A stretch of DNA of 64,000 bases, from contig JACTAT010000052.1 of the NCBI GenBank assembly GCA_014526335.1, positions 3,236,686-3,300,685 of the forward strand, read 5' to 3'. How positions within the stretch are numbered: position 1 is the first letter of the stretch; each line of letters begins with the position of its first letter. Made by a program: the position numbers and the translations under genes. The stretch is from Chrysaora quinquecirrha. Its lineage: Eukaryota; Cnidaria; Scyphozoa; Semaeostomeae; Pelagiidae. The notes below the pieces were generated by a model, which had not been told where the DNA came from, ran no database searches, and saw only the letters and a program-made list of their open reading frames with translations. This document shows positions 32,101-43,324 of this stretch, piece after piece.

Positions 32101-33744
32101 CCCTATATCCAATTCTTGTTTGGCAGTGCTAGAAAATATATGAAGAAAAATTAGGTTTTTATGTTAAGAAACTTGCTAAGAAACTTTTCGTACCATAATT
32201 GGGGTGAAAGCTAAGAAACTCTGGTACGAAGATTTAGCATAGTTTCTTATAAAAAAAATGAGTGTAGTGAATTGAAAAGTCTAGTCTTCATGGGCATTAA
32301 AATTTGTCGAAATCACAAGATATCCAGTTTTTGATGCAAAAATCTTATAAAGCATCCAAAACTTAGTCTAGGTACAAAGTTTCACTGTCCTAGCACTTGT
32401 GTTCTTATTTTCATGAGCATTCAAATTTCCCAATTTTATAAAGGCTTTGACAGTAAAAAATGAACTTGGGGAAACTTTTTACCCCACTCGATTCTAAGTC
32501 ATTATAGAATCGTAAACTTTGAATGCGATTGCTTGTAAAATCGATAATACAAGTGCTGAGACAGTGAAACTTTGCACCAGGACTAATTTTTTGGTGCTTT
32601 ACACCATTTTCGCATCAAAAGATTGATATCTTGCGATTTCAAAAATTTGAATTCTACCAAAGTGATCTATATGACCAGATGTGTGGGGTGCAACCAAGTT
32701 GTTTCCATTGCATTTCTGACCTTGCCATGCTTATATGATCAGGCAGTCTCGTTGTTGCATGATAATTATTAATTGTACAATGGGTAGGCATGATCCAGTG
32801 AGAAAACTAAGATTTAGCTGCTAGGGCATTGACTGAGACTTTGCTCCTTATAATATTTGCATTGTTTTCTAGCTATTTGCAGTTTTCATCGATCTGTGCT
32901 AAAGCACTTAGAAGAAGTTTGAAACCAGATTTGAGAGCTGAGGCCCTTAAAAAAGAAGAATCTTTGATGAAAGTAACAAGATGGAAGGATGGAAAGCCAG
33001 CGAAGGAATCGAGTAAGTTTTTCATAGAACTTTTGTGCATAATACCTTGGTGGGATGCTACTTTAGGAAAAAATGGTCTCATCTTACGTCATGAAAACAG
33101 CTTGGTCAGGCCCAGTGATCACATTATTCACCTTAAATGCCAAATAAATTGGCCAAAATAGTAGATGTTTTTTTTTGAAAAGTTGGAGCATTGTGTGCAA
33201 ATGGGGCATTGCAAGGAAAAACCTTCTGTTTGCAGCATTCATAGTGGTTACATGGCCAAGGCTAGGGTCGTTGTAAAAAAAGAGTTTTGCTTGGAAGGAC
33301 AGACAAGTCCAAATTCCTGGCAGATACATTTTGATGCTTGAAATCCATGTCTTGGCTAATGGCCATCAAACATAAAGTTTGGATGAATTAAAACTTCATG
33401 TGCAGTTTATGTGGCTGATGGCCTTATGCTGGGGGCTGCTCTGCACGCTGCAAGCAAAGTTGTCACATCCCCTAAAAATAGCCAATGCAGCTATTCATCC
33501 TCAATATACCAACAAGGTATTGGTTCTGGAGTATCAGTCTTGACTCAAGCTGCAAGTTGACATCAGCTGTTTTTAGACACTGAAAGCCTTGATATGCATT
33601 TTGCATTGTCTCATACTTGCTTTCTGTCTGTTGAGAGTAGTGTTTGTGTCGTTTTACGATTAGAAAAAGAACATGTCTGCCTGTTTAAAAAATCTGGCTT
33701 CTATATCCAAGCCGTTTTTCTTTGCAGAGCAAATCCAAATCTAA
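29128..33744 (+). CDS. ATP5F1E: ATP synthase F1 epsilon subunit (mitochondrial)
   Basis: This small subunit belongs to the central stalk of F1 ATP synthase. Coding exon 1 is 29128-29159 (MVSQWRQAGL plus two bases) with donor GTAAGT. Exon 2 is 32873-33012, giving NYLQFSSICAKALRRSL, KPDLRAEALKKEESLMKVT and RWKDGKPAKES. The WRQAGL start and the KxTxWxxGKPA C-terminal part match animal epsilon subunits. After the donor at 33013 one codon is split. The best acceptor I see is TTTCTTTGCAG at 33717-33727, giving a short last exon ending KQIQI-stop at 33744, for about 62 residues in all. That last exon is the least certain part. Intron 1 is 3.7 kb and is almost entirely nested transposons. It is divergent from ECI2. 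Confidence 0.88.
29281..31043. mobile_element. Mutator-like element with ~450 bp inverted ends
   Basis: The terminal repeats run about 29281-29730 and 30594-31043, starting ACTAAGTGCCATTCAGACTG. A perfect 9 bp duplication CCTGTCTTT flanks it (29272-29280 and 31044-31052). Long inverted ends with 9 bp duplications fit Mutator-like elements. An inner inverted repeat (29718-29793 / 30149-30226, with GATAACCACAGGATAACC) is nested between them. GAATGCAATTC words are repeated throughout. No transposase is present, so it is nonautonomous. Confidence 0.88.
31133..32264. mobile_element. TA-flanked MITE, AAGAAAC variant, carrying a nested insertion
   Basis: The ends CACTCATTTTTTTT-ATAAG and complement are flanked by TA (31131-31132 and 32265-32266). 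TTAAGAAAC or CTAAGAAAC recurs at least six times inside. A second transposon (31267-31980) splits it. Without that insert it would be about 410 bp, like its relatives. Confidence 0.8.
31267..31980. mobile_element. Transposon nested inside the MITE, ~75 bp inverted ends
   Basis: The ends start CGCAGTGACTATTTGACCGG and continue through CTAATTGACCGGCAGTC to GCGCATGC. The right end is the near-exact complement. A 9 bp duplication TAACATTAT flanks it (31258-31266 and 31981-31989). No coding sequence was recognised. Confidence 0.85.
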
Positions 33745-34264
33745 AGATTTTATCTTGTATTCAAAGCAGGATTGAAAAAGGTGAATTTCTGGATTTCTGT
33801 TTTATCAGTGTGACGACTTGTTCAAAATTGTGCCTGACTGACTATTTCTTCATTCTTATTTGTCAGTTGTAATGGGTTTGTTATCAATCATGTGATGCTA
33901 ATACAACAATATTTTTGTTGCTTTTGGTTTTTCTGAAAATCCTGTTCAAAAATGTTTTGTAAGGGCCAATCAGGGCATTTGTTTACAATTTGATATTGAC
34001 CAATCAGACCTTCCTTTTTGAGCAGCCTTCTTTTCGCTGCCTCTTCCTTCCTTTTGTCCTTGAAGAAAAAAAAGCACTTATTGGGTTTATCATTGGTGGA
34101 ATTATTAAGGAGAAAACTGCCTTTGCATTTAGCCCTACTGTATGTTATCCAATTTATGTAAAGTAAAGCAAAACAAAAAGACAAATTTTGTAATATAACT
34201 TGCCACTATACAGTAAGCTGTCTCAGCTGTCAGGTCCATGTGAGCTGTCAGCTGTAGAGCATGC

Positions 34265-34296
<32 letters not shown>

Positions 34297-34782
34297 CTTT
34301 TATTTTAAATCAAAATTACTTTTAGCTACAAATGCAACTAGTCTAATTCGATTATTTAAGGAAAAATACGAATTAACGGAAAATTTATGTCACAATACCC
34401 CCTTTTCTCTCTCATTCATTTCGATCAAGCCTGTTGAGAAACAACCTTCACCTACTGGTAACGTAACACAACATTCAGATCTAGGGGGAATGCTTCACTC
34501 AAAGCTGATTTGCCTTTGAAAATAACAACTGCTGCTTGCATGCTTGGTAAAGGGTTGGAAACAGTTGCTTCAGTGCTGAAATATACCAGTCAGAGATACT
34601 CAAACACAAACTTAATGTATAAGTATTTCAGTGAGGCTTGTAGATCAGTATTTTTCTCCGAGTATAATGCTTCAGCTATCAAATTTATAAAACAAAAACA
34701 CAAATTATTTTTATAACGTTCATAAATACTAAATGAAATTTGCAAATTGGTGCTTTATCAAAAACTTATAATCTGGGTTAGG
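33745..34782. other. Intergenic between ATP5F1E and BLOC1S4
   Basis: Convergent 3' regions with a (GT)n microsatellite at 34266-34294. Nothing else is recognised. Confidence 0.5.
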
Positions 34783-36091
34783 CTATGTTTTAATTTCTTC
34801 ATCAATATTTATCGAGTCTTTAGATTCATCCAATGTCCCTTTAGAAGATAAAATAAAGTCTTCAACCTTGAAAACTTCTGGCAGACAAAAATCTTCTTCT
34901 TTTATCTCTGGCTTCAAGTAACTTTGAACTTGTTTCTTTTGCTGAAATTTAAATTTGAATAATACGATTAATGGTTAATACTTGTACCACCAAACATAAA
35001 ATGACTCTAAATCTGGAAATAAACAGCAAATCCAGCAGAGTGAAAGGTCTTTTTGTAAACTAAAATAAAAAAACAGTTATTTGAAATAACATACTGCAAA
35101 GAACTGTGGAATTGGAATTGAATTCAGGATCTTTTTGAGATTTTTGTTGCCAAGTTGTCTCTCCGCTAATTGAACTTTTTCATCCATTTCATCCACATTC
35201 TGCTTAATTGCTGCGATAAATTTCTGCAAATTAAATAGAAATAAAAAACTTAAATGAAAATTAGTATCTGAAAAGATGCAATGAAAATTTTAAGCCCAGA
35301 TAGAACAAAGTTAAAAAGCTTTGTCCCGAGCATGCAATTGTTACCTCTAAAGAGTCAATCTGCCTGAAAATGCTTTGCATTTCTGTGCATTTTTTGTAAA
35401 ATTCTGGAATGGAGGCAAACAGAAGGTTCTTTGTTTCTCCCCTGATCTGAAAAAATTAAAAGAATTCATTCAAGTTGCATAATATGCAGTTTTTAATATT
35501 ATTAAAAAAAACTGCAACTAAGGCAATAGGTATACTGTATGCATAAAAAAAAATTTACTTGGTCTGTTATTGTACAACATTCTTCTGAACGAGCAAGCAG
35601 GCTGTCAACCAAAGCATCAAGCTTGTTCAGCTAAAAGAATTTCGAAAAATAATTAAATAAATTAGGTATTGATTAAAAATATTGGTAAAATAAAAATTAT
35701 TAATTATTGACAAAAAACTTCTGCTTAATGCTGATCATGGGCGTTAAATGCAAAGCAAATTTTATACAGAATTTTTTTTGTAACTAGCAAATTCCTCGAA
35801 TTTTACGGGAATCGCATTTTCGGACGTGTCTATTTCTGCCTTTTTTGTTGCCTCAACAAGTCCATGAAACCGCCCAGTTTGAAACAACCCAAAAGGGCCT
35901 AAGTCGGGTTTGAAACAAGATAAATCCACACAAATGGAGGACTTATCTACCTGATTTGTAGGGTCAACCGCGCAGAGTTTTGCGAAATTATCTACGACGC
36001 TTTTTAAATCGAATATTTCATCAGGTTCTGTCGATTCTGATATCTTATCTGTCTCCACTTCTTCTTCACTTTCCGCCATTTTGGACGACAT
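34783..36091 (-). CDS. BLOC1S4: Biogenesis of lysosome-related organelles complex 1 subunit 4 (cappuccino)
   Basis: BLOC1S4 is a coiled-coil subunit of BLOC-1, which sorts cargo from endosomes to lysosome-related organelles. The minus-strand exons are 36091-35951, 35630-35559, 35446-35345, 35223-35095 and 34941-34783, all phase 0 with GT/AG borders, giving 200 residues. An acidic N-terminus is followed by LNKLDALVDSLLARSEE, IPEFYKKCTEMQSIFRQIDS, then LEKFIAAIKQNVDEM and AERQLG, and near the C-terminus PEVFKVEDFIL, which resembles the family's conserved F-x-x-E-D-[YF] ending. An alternative start is the Met at residue 5 (MAESEEE). Head to head with the bZIP gene, 408 bp apart. Confidence 0.85.
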
Positions 36092-36499
36092 CTTGAATCA
36101 TTTCTGCACACGTCACAGAAAACAACTAAGCTTTTGTTTGATGGTCCAAATTTGGAATGACGTAATGTATAGGAAGCTTAAAATAGGTACTATTGTAATG
36201 GCATGATGCAATCGCTTTTTGCTTTGCTATAAAAAGATGACGATGCAGTACTGCAGAAATTTCTGGCAAAGATCACATGAAAGTCGAACCATATAAAGTT
36301 GGTTCAATTCAGGTGGTATAAAAGAAGCTATCTTGCTAGAGTCATCAGATTCGACGTGGAAGTCACATTTTCTTTAAAATACAGAAGCAAAAACATTGGA
36401 AAAATTGCACCTATAAGATTTAGAGGAGCATTAGACATCAAGGAGAAAACTACTAAGTAATAAACTCTTGGAGCTGAAATAATTTACACACAATTCAAA
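36092..36499. promoter_or_regulatory. Divergent promoter region with C/EBP-ATF type sites and a TATA box
   Basis: Seen directly: TGACGTAAT at 36158-36166 (ATF/CRE-like, hybrid C/EBP half site), TGATGCAAT at 36204-36212 (the C/EBP-ATF composite or amino-acid response element core), and TATAAAAG at 36317-36324 with TCATCAGATTC about 25 bp downstream as a possible initiator for the bZIP gene. A second TATA-like TATAAAAAG is at 36228-36236. The arrangement suggests stress-responsive or autoregulated expression of the bZIP gene. Confidence 0.5.
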
Positions 36500-36811
36500 A
36501 TGAAGAAGGCTGCAGCAGTCAATACAATGGCAGATCAAGACTATCTCAACCAACGAGAGAAAAATAACATAGCAGTACGAAAAAGCAGAGAGAAGGCAAG
36601 ACAGAAAATCAAGGCTACTAAAGAAAGAGTTGAAAGACTAAAGAAACAAAATGTCGAGTTGATTAATCAATTGGAATTACTGAACAGAGAGCTTGCTTTT
36701 TTAAAAGAACTATTTAATGCACAATGTGCTAAAAAAGGACTCGAAGAGACACAAAATATTTCATTCTGTAATGATCCAGAAGATTTTGATTTATTTCTGC
36801 GATTCCAGTAG
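36500..36811 (+). CDS. CEBPG: C/EBP-gamma-like bZIP transcription factor
   Basis: This 103-residue intronless gene has a basic region at about 14-38 (YLNQREKNNIAVRKSREKAR). It carries the N-x3-V-x-K-S-R signature of the C/EBP family, not the JUN/FOS or CREB patterns. The leucine zipper covers about 43-72 (VERLKKQN, LINQLELLNREL, FLKELF). No long transactivation domain is present, as in vertebrate C/EBP-gamma and insect Irbp18, which act mostly as dimer partners of ATF4-type and other C/EBP proteins. The start MKKAAAVN is the first ATG after a TATA box and initiator. The Met at residue 10 is an alternative. Confidence 0.85.
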   Translation: MKKAAAVNTMADQDYLNQREKNNIAVRKSREKARQKIKATKERVERLKKQNVELINQLELLNRELAFLKELFNAQCAKKGLEETQNISFCNDPEDFDLFLRFQ

Positions 36812-37816
36812 TATGTTATGTAAGGAAAAACGCGAGGAATGATGGGATACATAATCTGAACTATGGACATCTTTAATGGACACTTTGTAGTTGAGGATTA
36901 CATTGCTTCATTATTTTGGACAAGCACAAGCACGTAGCCTTTGGCTGGGAGCTTCATCCGAGTGATAAAGATAAAAAGATATTTTTGAAAATATGCTTAG
37001 TCAAATTCAGGATTATTTATGCATATTCATCGACTCGTGTGATTAAGAGCAGGAAAATAAGAAAATGCAGATGTTTTGCTAAAAAAAACAACTCTTAGAT
37101 GCGAAGGGCTGCTGAGAAATCAACTGAAAAACGCGAAGGGCCCTCGGCCTTTTGATGTAAAAATTGACAGATAAAAACGAGAAAATAGAGTTATTTTAAC
37201 CTTATAGTTTATATTAATCATATGTTATCCGTTCTGTAGTATACTGTATAGTCTTTAATATTTTGTATTTATTCTTTGCACTGTTTTTAAATATAAAAAT
37301 GCATCAAATCAAAAAAGTGAGTTTCTTAATTGTTGATATGTACTTTTTTCCACAAGCGGATACTACGCTCTTGGTTATTGACCAAATATAAAATCAAATA
37401 AAGTTTGATTTCCTAGTTGAAATCAGATCAATTCGATTTGCGGAACTGACCAATTAGATAGCAGCATTTCTTGGACTAGTTCAAACTGGTTTAAACTGGT
37501 TTAACCTGCGGGTTAATGCGGTATTACTGGTGTATTTTGTGGGTTTGAGCTGGCTCGAGCCTGATAGTGATCATCCAGAGAGAATCCCATGAGTCATTGG
37601 GAAATCCCTGTTAGGAAAGAATGTTTGGGTAGAGTAACGTCATAAACAGTTCTTAGAAATCTTAGTTTACATTTCGAGGTATTTTTTCGAGAGCTAATTC
37701 CCCTGTAACAGTAGTTGTCTAGACTTATTTTCAGTAGAGGAATTACCTCTCGAAAAAATACCTTGAAAAAAAGTCTAAGGTTTCTAAGAACTGTTGGACC
37801 TGGACGTTTTTACATA
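36812..37816. other. 3' UTR of the bZIP gene and intergenic DNA
   Basis: AT-rich, several AATAAA/ATTAAA-like words near 37180-37300, and an inverted repeat (GAGGTATTTTTTCGAGAG near 37675, complement near 37752). No gene recognised. Confidence 0.4.
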
Positions 37817-38089
37817 CACGTTTTTTTTTATAAGAACACTGAAATTGAAGAAAGCCATGCAATGTTCTTAATTTTTCCGATTTGAAGGCTCAAAATGTTC
37901 TTAACACTTTCTTAATTTCCTTGCTTTTTAAAAAGCTGTTGTTTTCAAATTGGGTGATTATTGCTACGAAAAGGGACGCACCTTTGTTTCTGGCTTCACA
38001 AAGCCTTGTAATGTTCTTAGCATGTTCTTAACTTTTCAGCCTCTGAAGCCTTATGTTCTTATATACTTTGTTCTTATAAAAAAAACGTG
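37817..38089. mobile_element. TA-flanked MITE, AAGAACA variant
   Basis: The ends CACGTTTTTTTTTATAAGAAC and complement are flanked by TA. The word TGTTCTTA (complement of TAAGAACA) recurs about six times inside. It is 273 bp, noncoding. Confidence 0.8.
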
Positions 38090-38350
38090 TAGTTCTAAAC
38101 TTCGCCTAAAATGCCTCTTTCCTAACAGGGAATTCCCATTGACTCGCGGGATTCTTTCTCGGTTATCATTATGACTATCAGGCTCGAACCAAACTCTGAG
38201 CTCTAGCAAAGCAATGGCTGTTGACTCTGTTAGTGGTCCTGTGCGTAGAAAGTAGCCTCTTTATACCAATTTAGGAGCGGCCAGAGCAAATTGCGTTACT
38301 TTACTTTACTCTAAATAAAACGGGGGCTTCGCGGTGTTATTTTCACTTTT

Positions 38351-38956
38351 AGCTATGGTTAAACTAGGAGACATGTCGCGCGCGACACCGGCGTGCCTCC
38401 CAGGGTGGCTAAACATGCAACATGTCCCCTGAGTCATTCCCATGTCACGGAGACAAGAAATGTTTCTGTTGTCTCCCAGAAATATTTGCGTGCCTCTTGC
38501 TAAAAATTTTGTCGCGCGCTACAAAGTTTCTGAGGGCTAACCTGGGAGACACACACCGAGGCAGGGTATCTTTTAAGGAATTTTGACTAGTAGGCCAAAC
38601 CATTGGGAAGGCCCGATTCCCTAAGAAAGAGTTCAGTTTGAGCAACCCTGAAACCTCGAAGCATCAGACTATTTATCGAGGAAATGAAGCGGGTCATGCT
38701 TTCTCTTCATAGTAGTCTTTGATATGATTTTCAGCACGTAACAAATGGGGAACCCTGTATTTAGGAAACTACTACAACAATTTTGCTTAAGAAAGGGCCC
38801 ACACTAGTGGGCCAAAAGCCGAAAATTTCGCTCTATTACTGGGCCAGGAAGAGGACCCACTGGGCCAATTGCCCAGTAGTTACAATGTTAAAAGATGCCC
38901 TGCACCGAGAGGACATCAATGTCGCGCGCAACATGTCTCCTGGTTTAGCCAGGCCT
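38351..38956. mobile_element. Element with TGGCTAAACTAGGAGACATG ends
   Basis: The left end reads GCTATGGTTAAACTAGGAG, then ACATGTCGCGCGCGAC. The complement of the right end reads GGCCTGGCTAAACCAGGAG, then ACATGTTGCGCGCGAC. The internal block CAGGGTGGCTAAACATG is shared with copies at 53777-54006 and in both palindrome arms. It is rich in CGCG, unlike its surroundings. Confidence 0.65.
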
Positions 38957-39559
38957 TCACGCGTGCAACTCAACCACGCAATATACTGCGTTGTGTGAGA
39001 TAAAATTGCATCTTGGTCCTTGAGCTTTAGTCTTTCTACTTTGAAAATGTTGAATAATTTTAAGAATATTACTCTGCTCATTTTTAAAAGATTTAGAGAT
39101 CAACCACCATCTGCTGTTTTCCTGATCTTAGCTTCCAAGCAGCTGCAGTTTGGGCAGAATTTAATGTCGGAACTTTGCTTTACAATCAACTCGAAAACGC
39201 TTTCATGCAGAGGATTAGAAGCAGTTTTTTTGAATCGGCATTCTGAATTCTAAACTAGAAAATTTTGCCCACGGCACGGTCGAATTTCACATGACTGGGG
39301 AAGTTCATGTTTTAAGTCTACTTTGCAGACTTAGAGTGACTAAAACACAGACTCGGGTTACCTGAGTCCCAGTTATCGATCATCAACCGAGACTACCACC
39401 AAACCGAGATCGCCCAAACTGGTAGTTTGAGCGTCCAGCAGATGATTTCAACAGCGAAAACTAAGACTCAAATAATATGTCTAGTTAGTTGGTTACTTGG
39501 CCTGATTTCCAAAACGAGGCTGCGTTTTTTCACAGAACTGTACTAAAAATACTGACTAC
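38957..39559. other. Intergenic, no recognised feature
   Basis: No coding exon, RNA or repeat was recognised. Confidence 0.35.
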
Positions 39560-40292
39560 ACACGCTAGCGAATCTATAATCACCACTGTGGTGGATAATC
39601 ACTACTGTGGTGGTACTATTTGCGTACTGTGGTGGTAGTTTCTGCGTACTGTGGTGGATAATCACTACTTGTGGTGGTTTACTATGCTTGCGGTGGTGGC
39701 AGTTTTGGCTTACTGTGGTGGATAATCACAACTTGTGGTGGTTTACTATGCTTGCGGTGGTGGCAGTTTTGGCTTACTGTGGTGGATAATCACTACTTGT
39801 GGTGGTTTACTATGCTTGCGGTGGTGGCAGTTTTGGAGTACTGTGGTGGATAATCACTACTGTGGTGGTATTATTTGCGTACTGTGGTGGTAGTTTTTGC
39901 GTACTGTGGTGGATAATCACTACTTGTGGTGGGTTATAATGCTTTATGTGGTGAATACGAAATCATAGCAAAACTCTATAGATCAAGCAAGAAAAAACCA
40001 CAAAATCCACCACAGTACGCCAAAACTGCGACCACCGCAAGCATAGTAAACCACCACAAGTAGTGATTATCCACCACAGTACGCCAAAACTGCCACCACC
40101 GCAAGCATAGTAAACCACCACAAGTAGTGATTATCCACCACAGTAAGCCAAAACTGCCACCATCGCAAGCATAGTAACCCACCACAAGTAGTGATTATCC
40201 ACCACAGAACGCAAAAACTACCAACAAAGTACGCAAAATATACCACCACAGTAGTGCGTATCCACCACAGTAGTGCGTATAAATTCGCTACC
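39560..40292. mobile_element. Foldback element built of 64 bp tandem repeats
   Basis: The left arm (39560-39950) consists of near-identical 64 bp units (GTGGTGGATAATCACTACTT then GGTTTACTATGCTTGCGGTG and so on). The right arm (39995-40292) is the same array inverted. Outer edges share TAGCGAATNTATA in inverted orientation. The centre is a short unique stretch with AGATCAAGCAAGAAAAAACC. Foldback transposons have this structure. Open frames across the units are not genes because a 64 bp period shifts frame. Confidence 0.8.
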
Positions 40293-41454
40293 GTGGGCTT
40301 GGAGAGAGCTTGCAGACAGTAACATTTGCCCTGGTTTATGGGATGTATACCATACTCCTATAGGAATTCGACCCCCCCTCCCCCTAAACCTCCAAGTCCT
40401 AAGGGCTCCTAAACCTCCAAGCCCTTCCAGTGTTAATCGTGCAGCCCTTCAAATTCTGACATCCCTTACAGTATACTGTATGTATATCTGCCTATCCATT
40501 ACTTACTGCGTTTAGCCCCCTTCCTCACAAAAGCGATAAAAAGCTCTCAAGTTATTGCTTCTCGTGCAATTATCTGACAGACTCATCTTTGATCTGAGAA
40601 TTCAGAATTTTTCAGCTGCATTTTAATTGGTGGATTTCGCAAGCAAGCTGTCTCGTCGCGATCCCTTCGATGCAGATGTTCCGTTTGACGTTCTTGTCTG
40701 CACTGGTTTTTTAGACAAAGAGCAGATCAATCTTGTAGCAAAGACTCAAAAAGTAAGTTCACTATACAATATTGCTTAAAATGTCGTTATTTTGCACACA
40801 TATTTTATGATTTAAATATAACCGCCGTTTTGTGGTTATTTTTTCAGTTAATTCGGTTCAAAATTCACCTGTTGCTTGCAGTTCTTTTTCCCTCGCAAGG
40901 TCCGTGGCTTGAATTTATCGCTTTCCGTTCTGTAGATAATAGTTTACTTTCCCAAACCTTACATTTTCTAAGTATTTTCTAAGCTGAAATTTTATTGGTT
41001 CACTGGAAATCCCTCTAACTCACAGAAAGCCCCTTTTGAAGCATTGAACCAATCACGGTATGGTGTTTATCTGAAGACGGAACAAGCTCGGCGTTTGCAA
41101 AGCGAGCGCCAGTTTTGTCCGGGTTCTGTGATTCCGTCACTGTGCTCATTAGTCATTAGAAATGCTCCAAATCAATTTCTCAATATCCTTCTCCTAAGAC
41201 CCACCATTCCAAGAAAGAACAAAAAAGTGGGAGAAATTTCTCTCTCACTCTCCTTTATTTTCACGGAATGGTGGACCTTTGAACAAGGGTATTGAGAAAT
41301 ACACTTGGGGCGAATGTAATGAGTCATCTGTGTTCGCGTGTGTAGCTATCGATGCAACTCAATAGCAAAAACTATGACCCCGGTAATAAATCTTGCTGCA
41401 GATGTTATTGTCAATTTGAGCAAGCGCTGTAGTATTGTAGCTATCATATTTTAG
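40293..41454 (+). other. Gene-poor stretch with one possible exon
   Basis: The segment 40627-40752 reads without stops (SKLSRRDPFDADVPFDVLVC then TGFLDKEQINLVAKTQK) into a good donor AAA|GTAAGT and looks coding. However, a TAA directly precedes it in frame and no ATG or strong acceptor lies between. Its donor phase (0) does not match the syntrophin exon at 46659. It may be an orphan exon of a gene whose neighbours lie in the gap. The rest shows nothing recognisable. Confidence 0.25.
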
Positions 41455-42385
41455 TTCAAATGATCAAACGTAGTTGGTCAAACAATTGAATTTTGCTCGT
41501 AAAGCAAATTGTTTTAATATATGGCCAGGTCGCAAAACAGTGCTCGTCAAAAATTTGTTTCTGAACTTTCCAAAAATCATCGCTCAGCAAATTCTGCAAT
41601 CTTTGCTCTTCAAACATTGTTTGTGACGTGGCCAAACGTTAAAACATTGCTTGATAAGCAAATTCCAATTTCTTCACAAACAATGTTTGATCGTTTGGCC
41701 ACGGCCTTATCAAACATTGTGCTGAAATTTGCTTGACAAGCAAAATGTTTGACCGTTTGGCCACATCACAACACATTGCTCGTCAAACATTATTTGCCTT
41801 TGACAAGCAGAAAATCTTGTTGAAGTTTTTTCCGAAGCATTGCTTAGAAATTCTGCTTGTGAAATATTGGAAATGTGTCTGCCAAACACGATAAAACATT
41901 GACCAAAACACAACACGCTGCTCGTCAAATATTTTTTGCCTTTTTAACTATGACAAAAGGAAAAAAATATTTTAGAAGTTTTTCTTCAACATCACTAAGT
42001 AATTCTCCTTGTGAAACAATGTTTTGCAACGTTTGTCAAACGGTCAAAAATTGCTTATAAAGCAAATATCAAATGTTTGACCAACAACGTTTGCTTGCTA
42101 GGCTCTGGCCAAACGATCAAACATTTTTGGTCAAACATTTGAAGTTTGCTTTACAACAAATGTTTGACCGTTTGACCACGTCCAAAAACATTGCTGTCAA
42201 ACATTTTGGAACAAAGAATTCATTGCTAATGCGCAAGCACGATCGCCTTATTGTTAAGAGATGTTGCTAGGTGCCAAAATGTTGCAAGGAATGTTTTTGG
42301 ACGTGGCCAAACTGTCGAACGTTTTGCTTGACAAGCAAATTTAAAATCTTTGACTAACAATGTTTGATCGTTTGGCCAGGGCCGT
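41455..42385. mobile_element. GGCCCTGGCCAAACG-family element, third locus
   Basis: Contains inverted copies of CAATGTTTGATCGTTTGGCC and GGCCAAACGATCAAACATT, with several internal copies of TTGGCCACGTCC-like blocks. The right border is GATCGTTTGGCCAGGGCC at about 42366-42383. It is larger and more degenerate than the palindrome copies, probably two elements merged or tandem. Confidence 0.6.
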
Positions 42386-42505
42386 AGTTTCTATATAGCT
42401 ATACCTTCTCAATGAACAGCATTGAGTAGTAGCTAACTATGTATGGTGAACAGTGACTTTTCTATACACCGGCTACATATTTGTAAATGCATATAATGTG
42501 GACTA

Positions 42506-42913
42506 CACGCTTTTTTTTATAAGGAACCACTTTATAAGGAACCTACATGTAGAAGGCCCGAAAATTTAAAGAACTTATACTACTAGAGAGAAAATAACTA
42601 AAGAACTTTTCATTGTTGAATAGTTTTATCACTGCAAATAATCAAGAATTAGAAAGCCGGTTCCATTCATTTGCAGTCGAAAATCACGTAAATTGTACGT
42701 TAAGCATGTATCAAATGTTTCCTTGAGTAGTCTCGAGCTTTTCTCACATGCAAGTGTCTCTCTTTTATTGTTAAGACCACTGTACAGTATGTGCAGTTAA
42801 AATTAAGGAACTATTAAGGAACTTTTTGAACTACAATTGCCTCAAAAGAGGTCCAAAAATAAGGAACTTTAAGAACTAGGCCTTTAGGTAGGTTCCTTAT
42901 AAAAAAAAGCGTG
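42506..42913. mobile_element. TA-flanked MITE, AAGGAAC variant
   Basis: The ends CACGCTTTTTTTTTATAAGG and complement are flanked by TA (42504-42505 and 42914-42915). AAGGAAC occurs in both ends and at least three times internally. It is 408 bp, noncoding. Confidence 0.82.
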
Positions 42914-43324
42914 TATGCGTGTTTGGTTATCCCTGATAAATTATCCCTAAATTATCTACTCATCACCAAAAAGCTGCTCAAATATCACGTGTTTGCATAC
43001 TATCTGCTTCGTTCGTGCAGAATATGTTTGTTTGGTATATGCCTCCTTATTAGGAATTTTTGGCGTAAATAGAAAACTCAGCATTATCAAAATCATGTGA
43101 GTAAGGCATGGTACCCGTTTCAGAACAAATTGCGTGCCCTTAGTTAATAAGCTGTATAAATACGAGACATCAGGTGCTCGAAAGTGCTGAATGAAACTTC
43201 TCAAAAAAGCTGAACAACCAAAGAGTGTTTCTTTTTATTTATATACATTCCTTAAAAAAAGATCATACAGCAAACATGACGAAATTTTGTCTATGAACGC
43301 TTTGTTTGTCCCCTTGGCTCTTTT

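Noticed and set aside
33888..34184. 98-codon minus-strand ORF between ATP5F1E and BLOC1S4
   Set aside because: No family match, no splice or polyadenylation context, and low-complexity Lys/Phe content from AT-rich DNA.
39607..40249. Trp/Gly-rich open frames (WWIITTCGG type)
   Set aside because: They translate the 64 bp foldback repeat. The period is not a multiple of three and the same words occur in noncoding introns.
40627..40752. Upstream exon of the syntrophin gene
   Set aside because: Donor phase does not fit the next visible exon, no syntrophin motif is present, and an in-frame stop directly precedes it. Kept only as a possible orphan exon.
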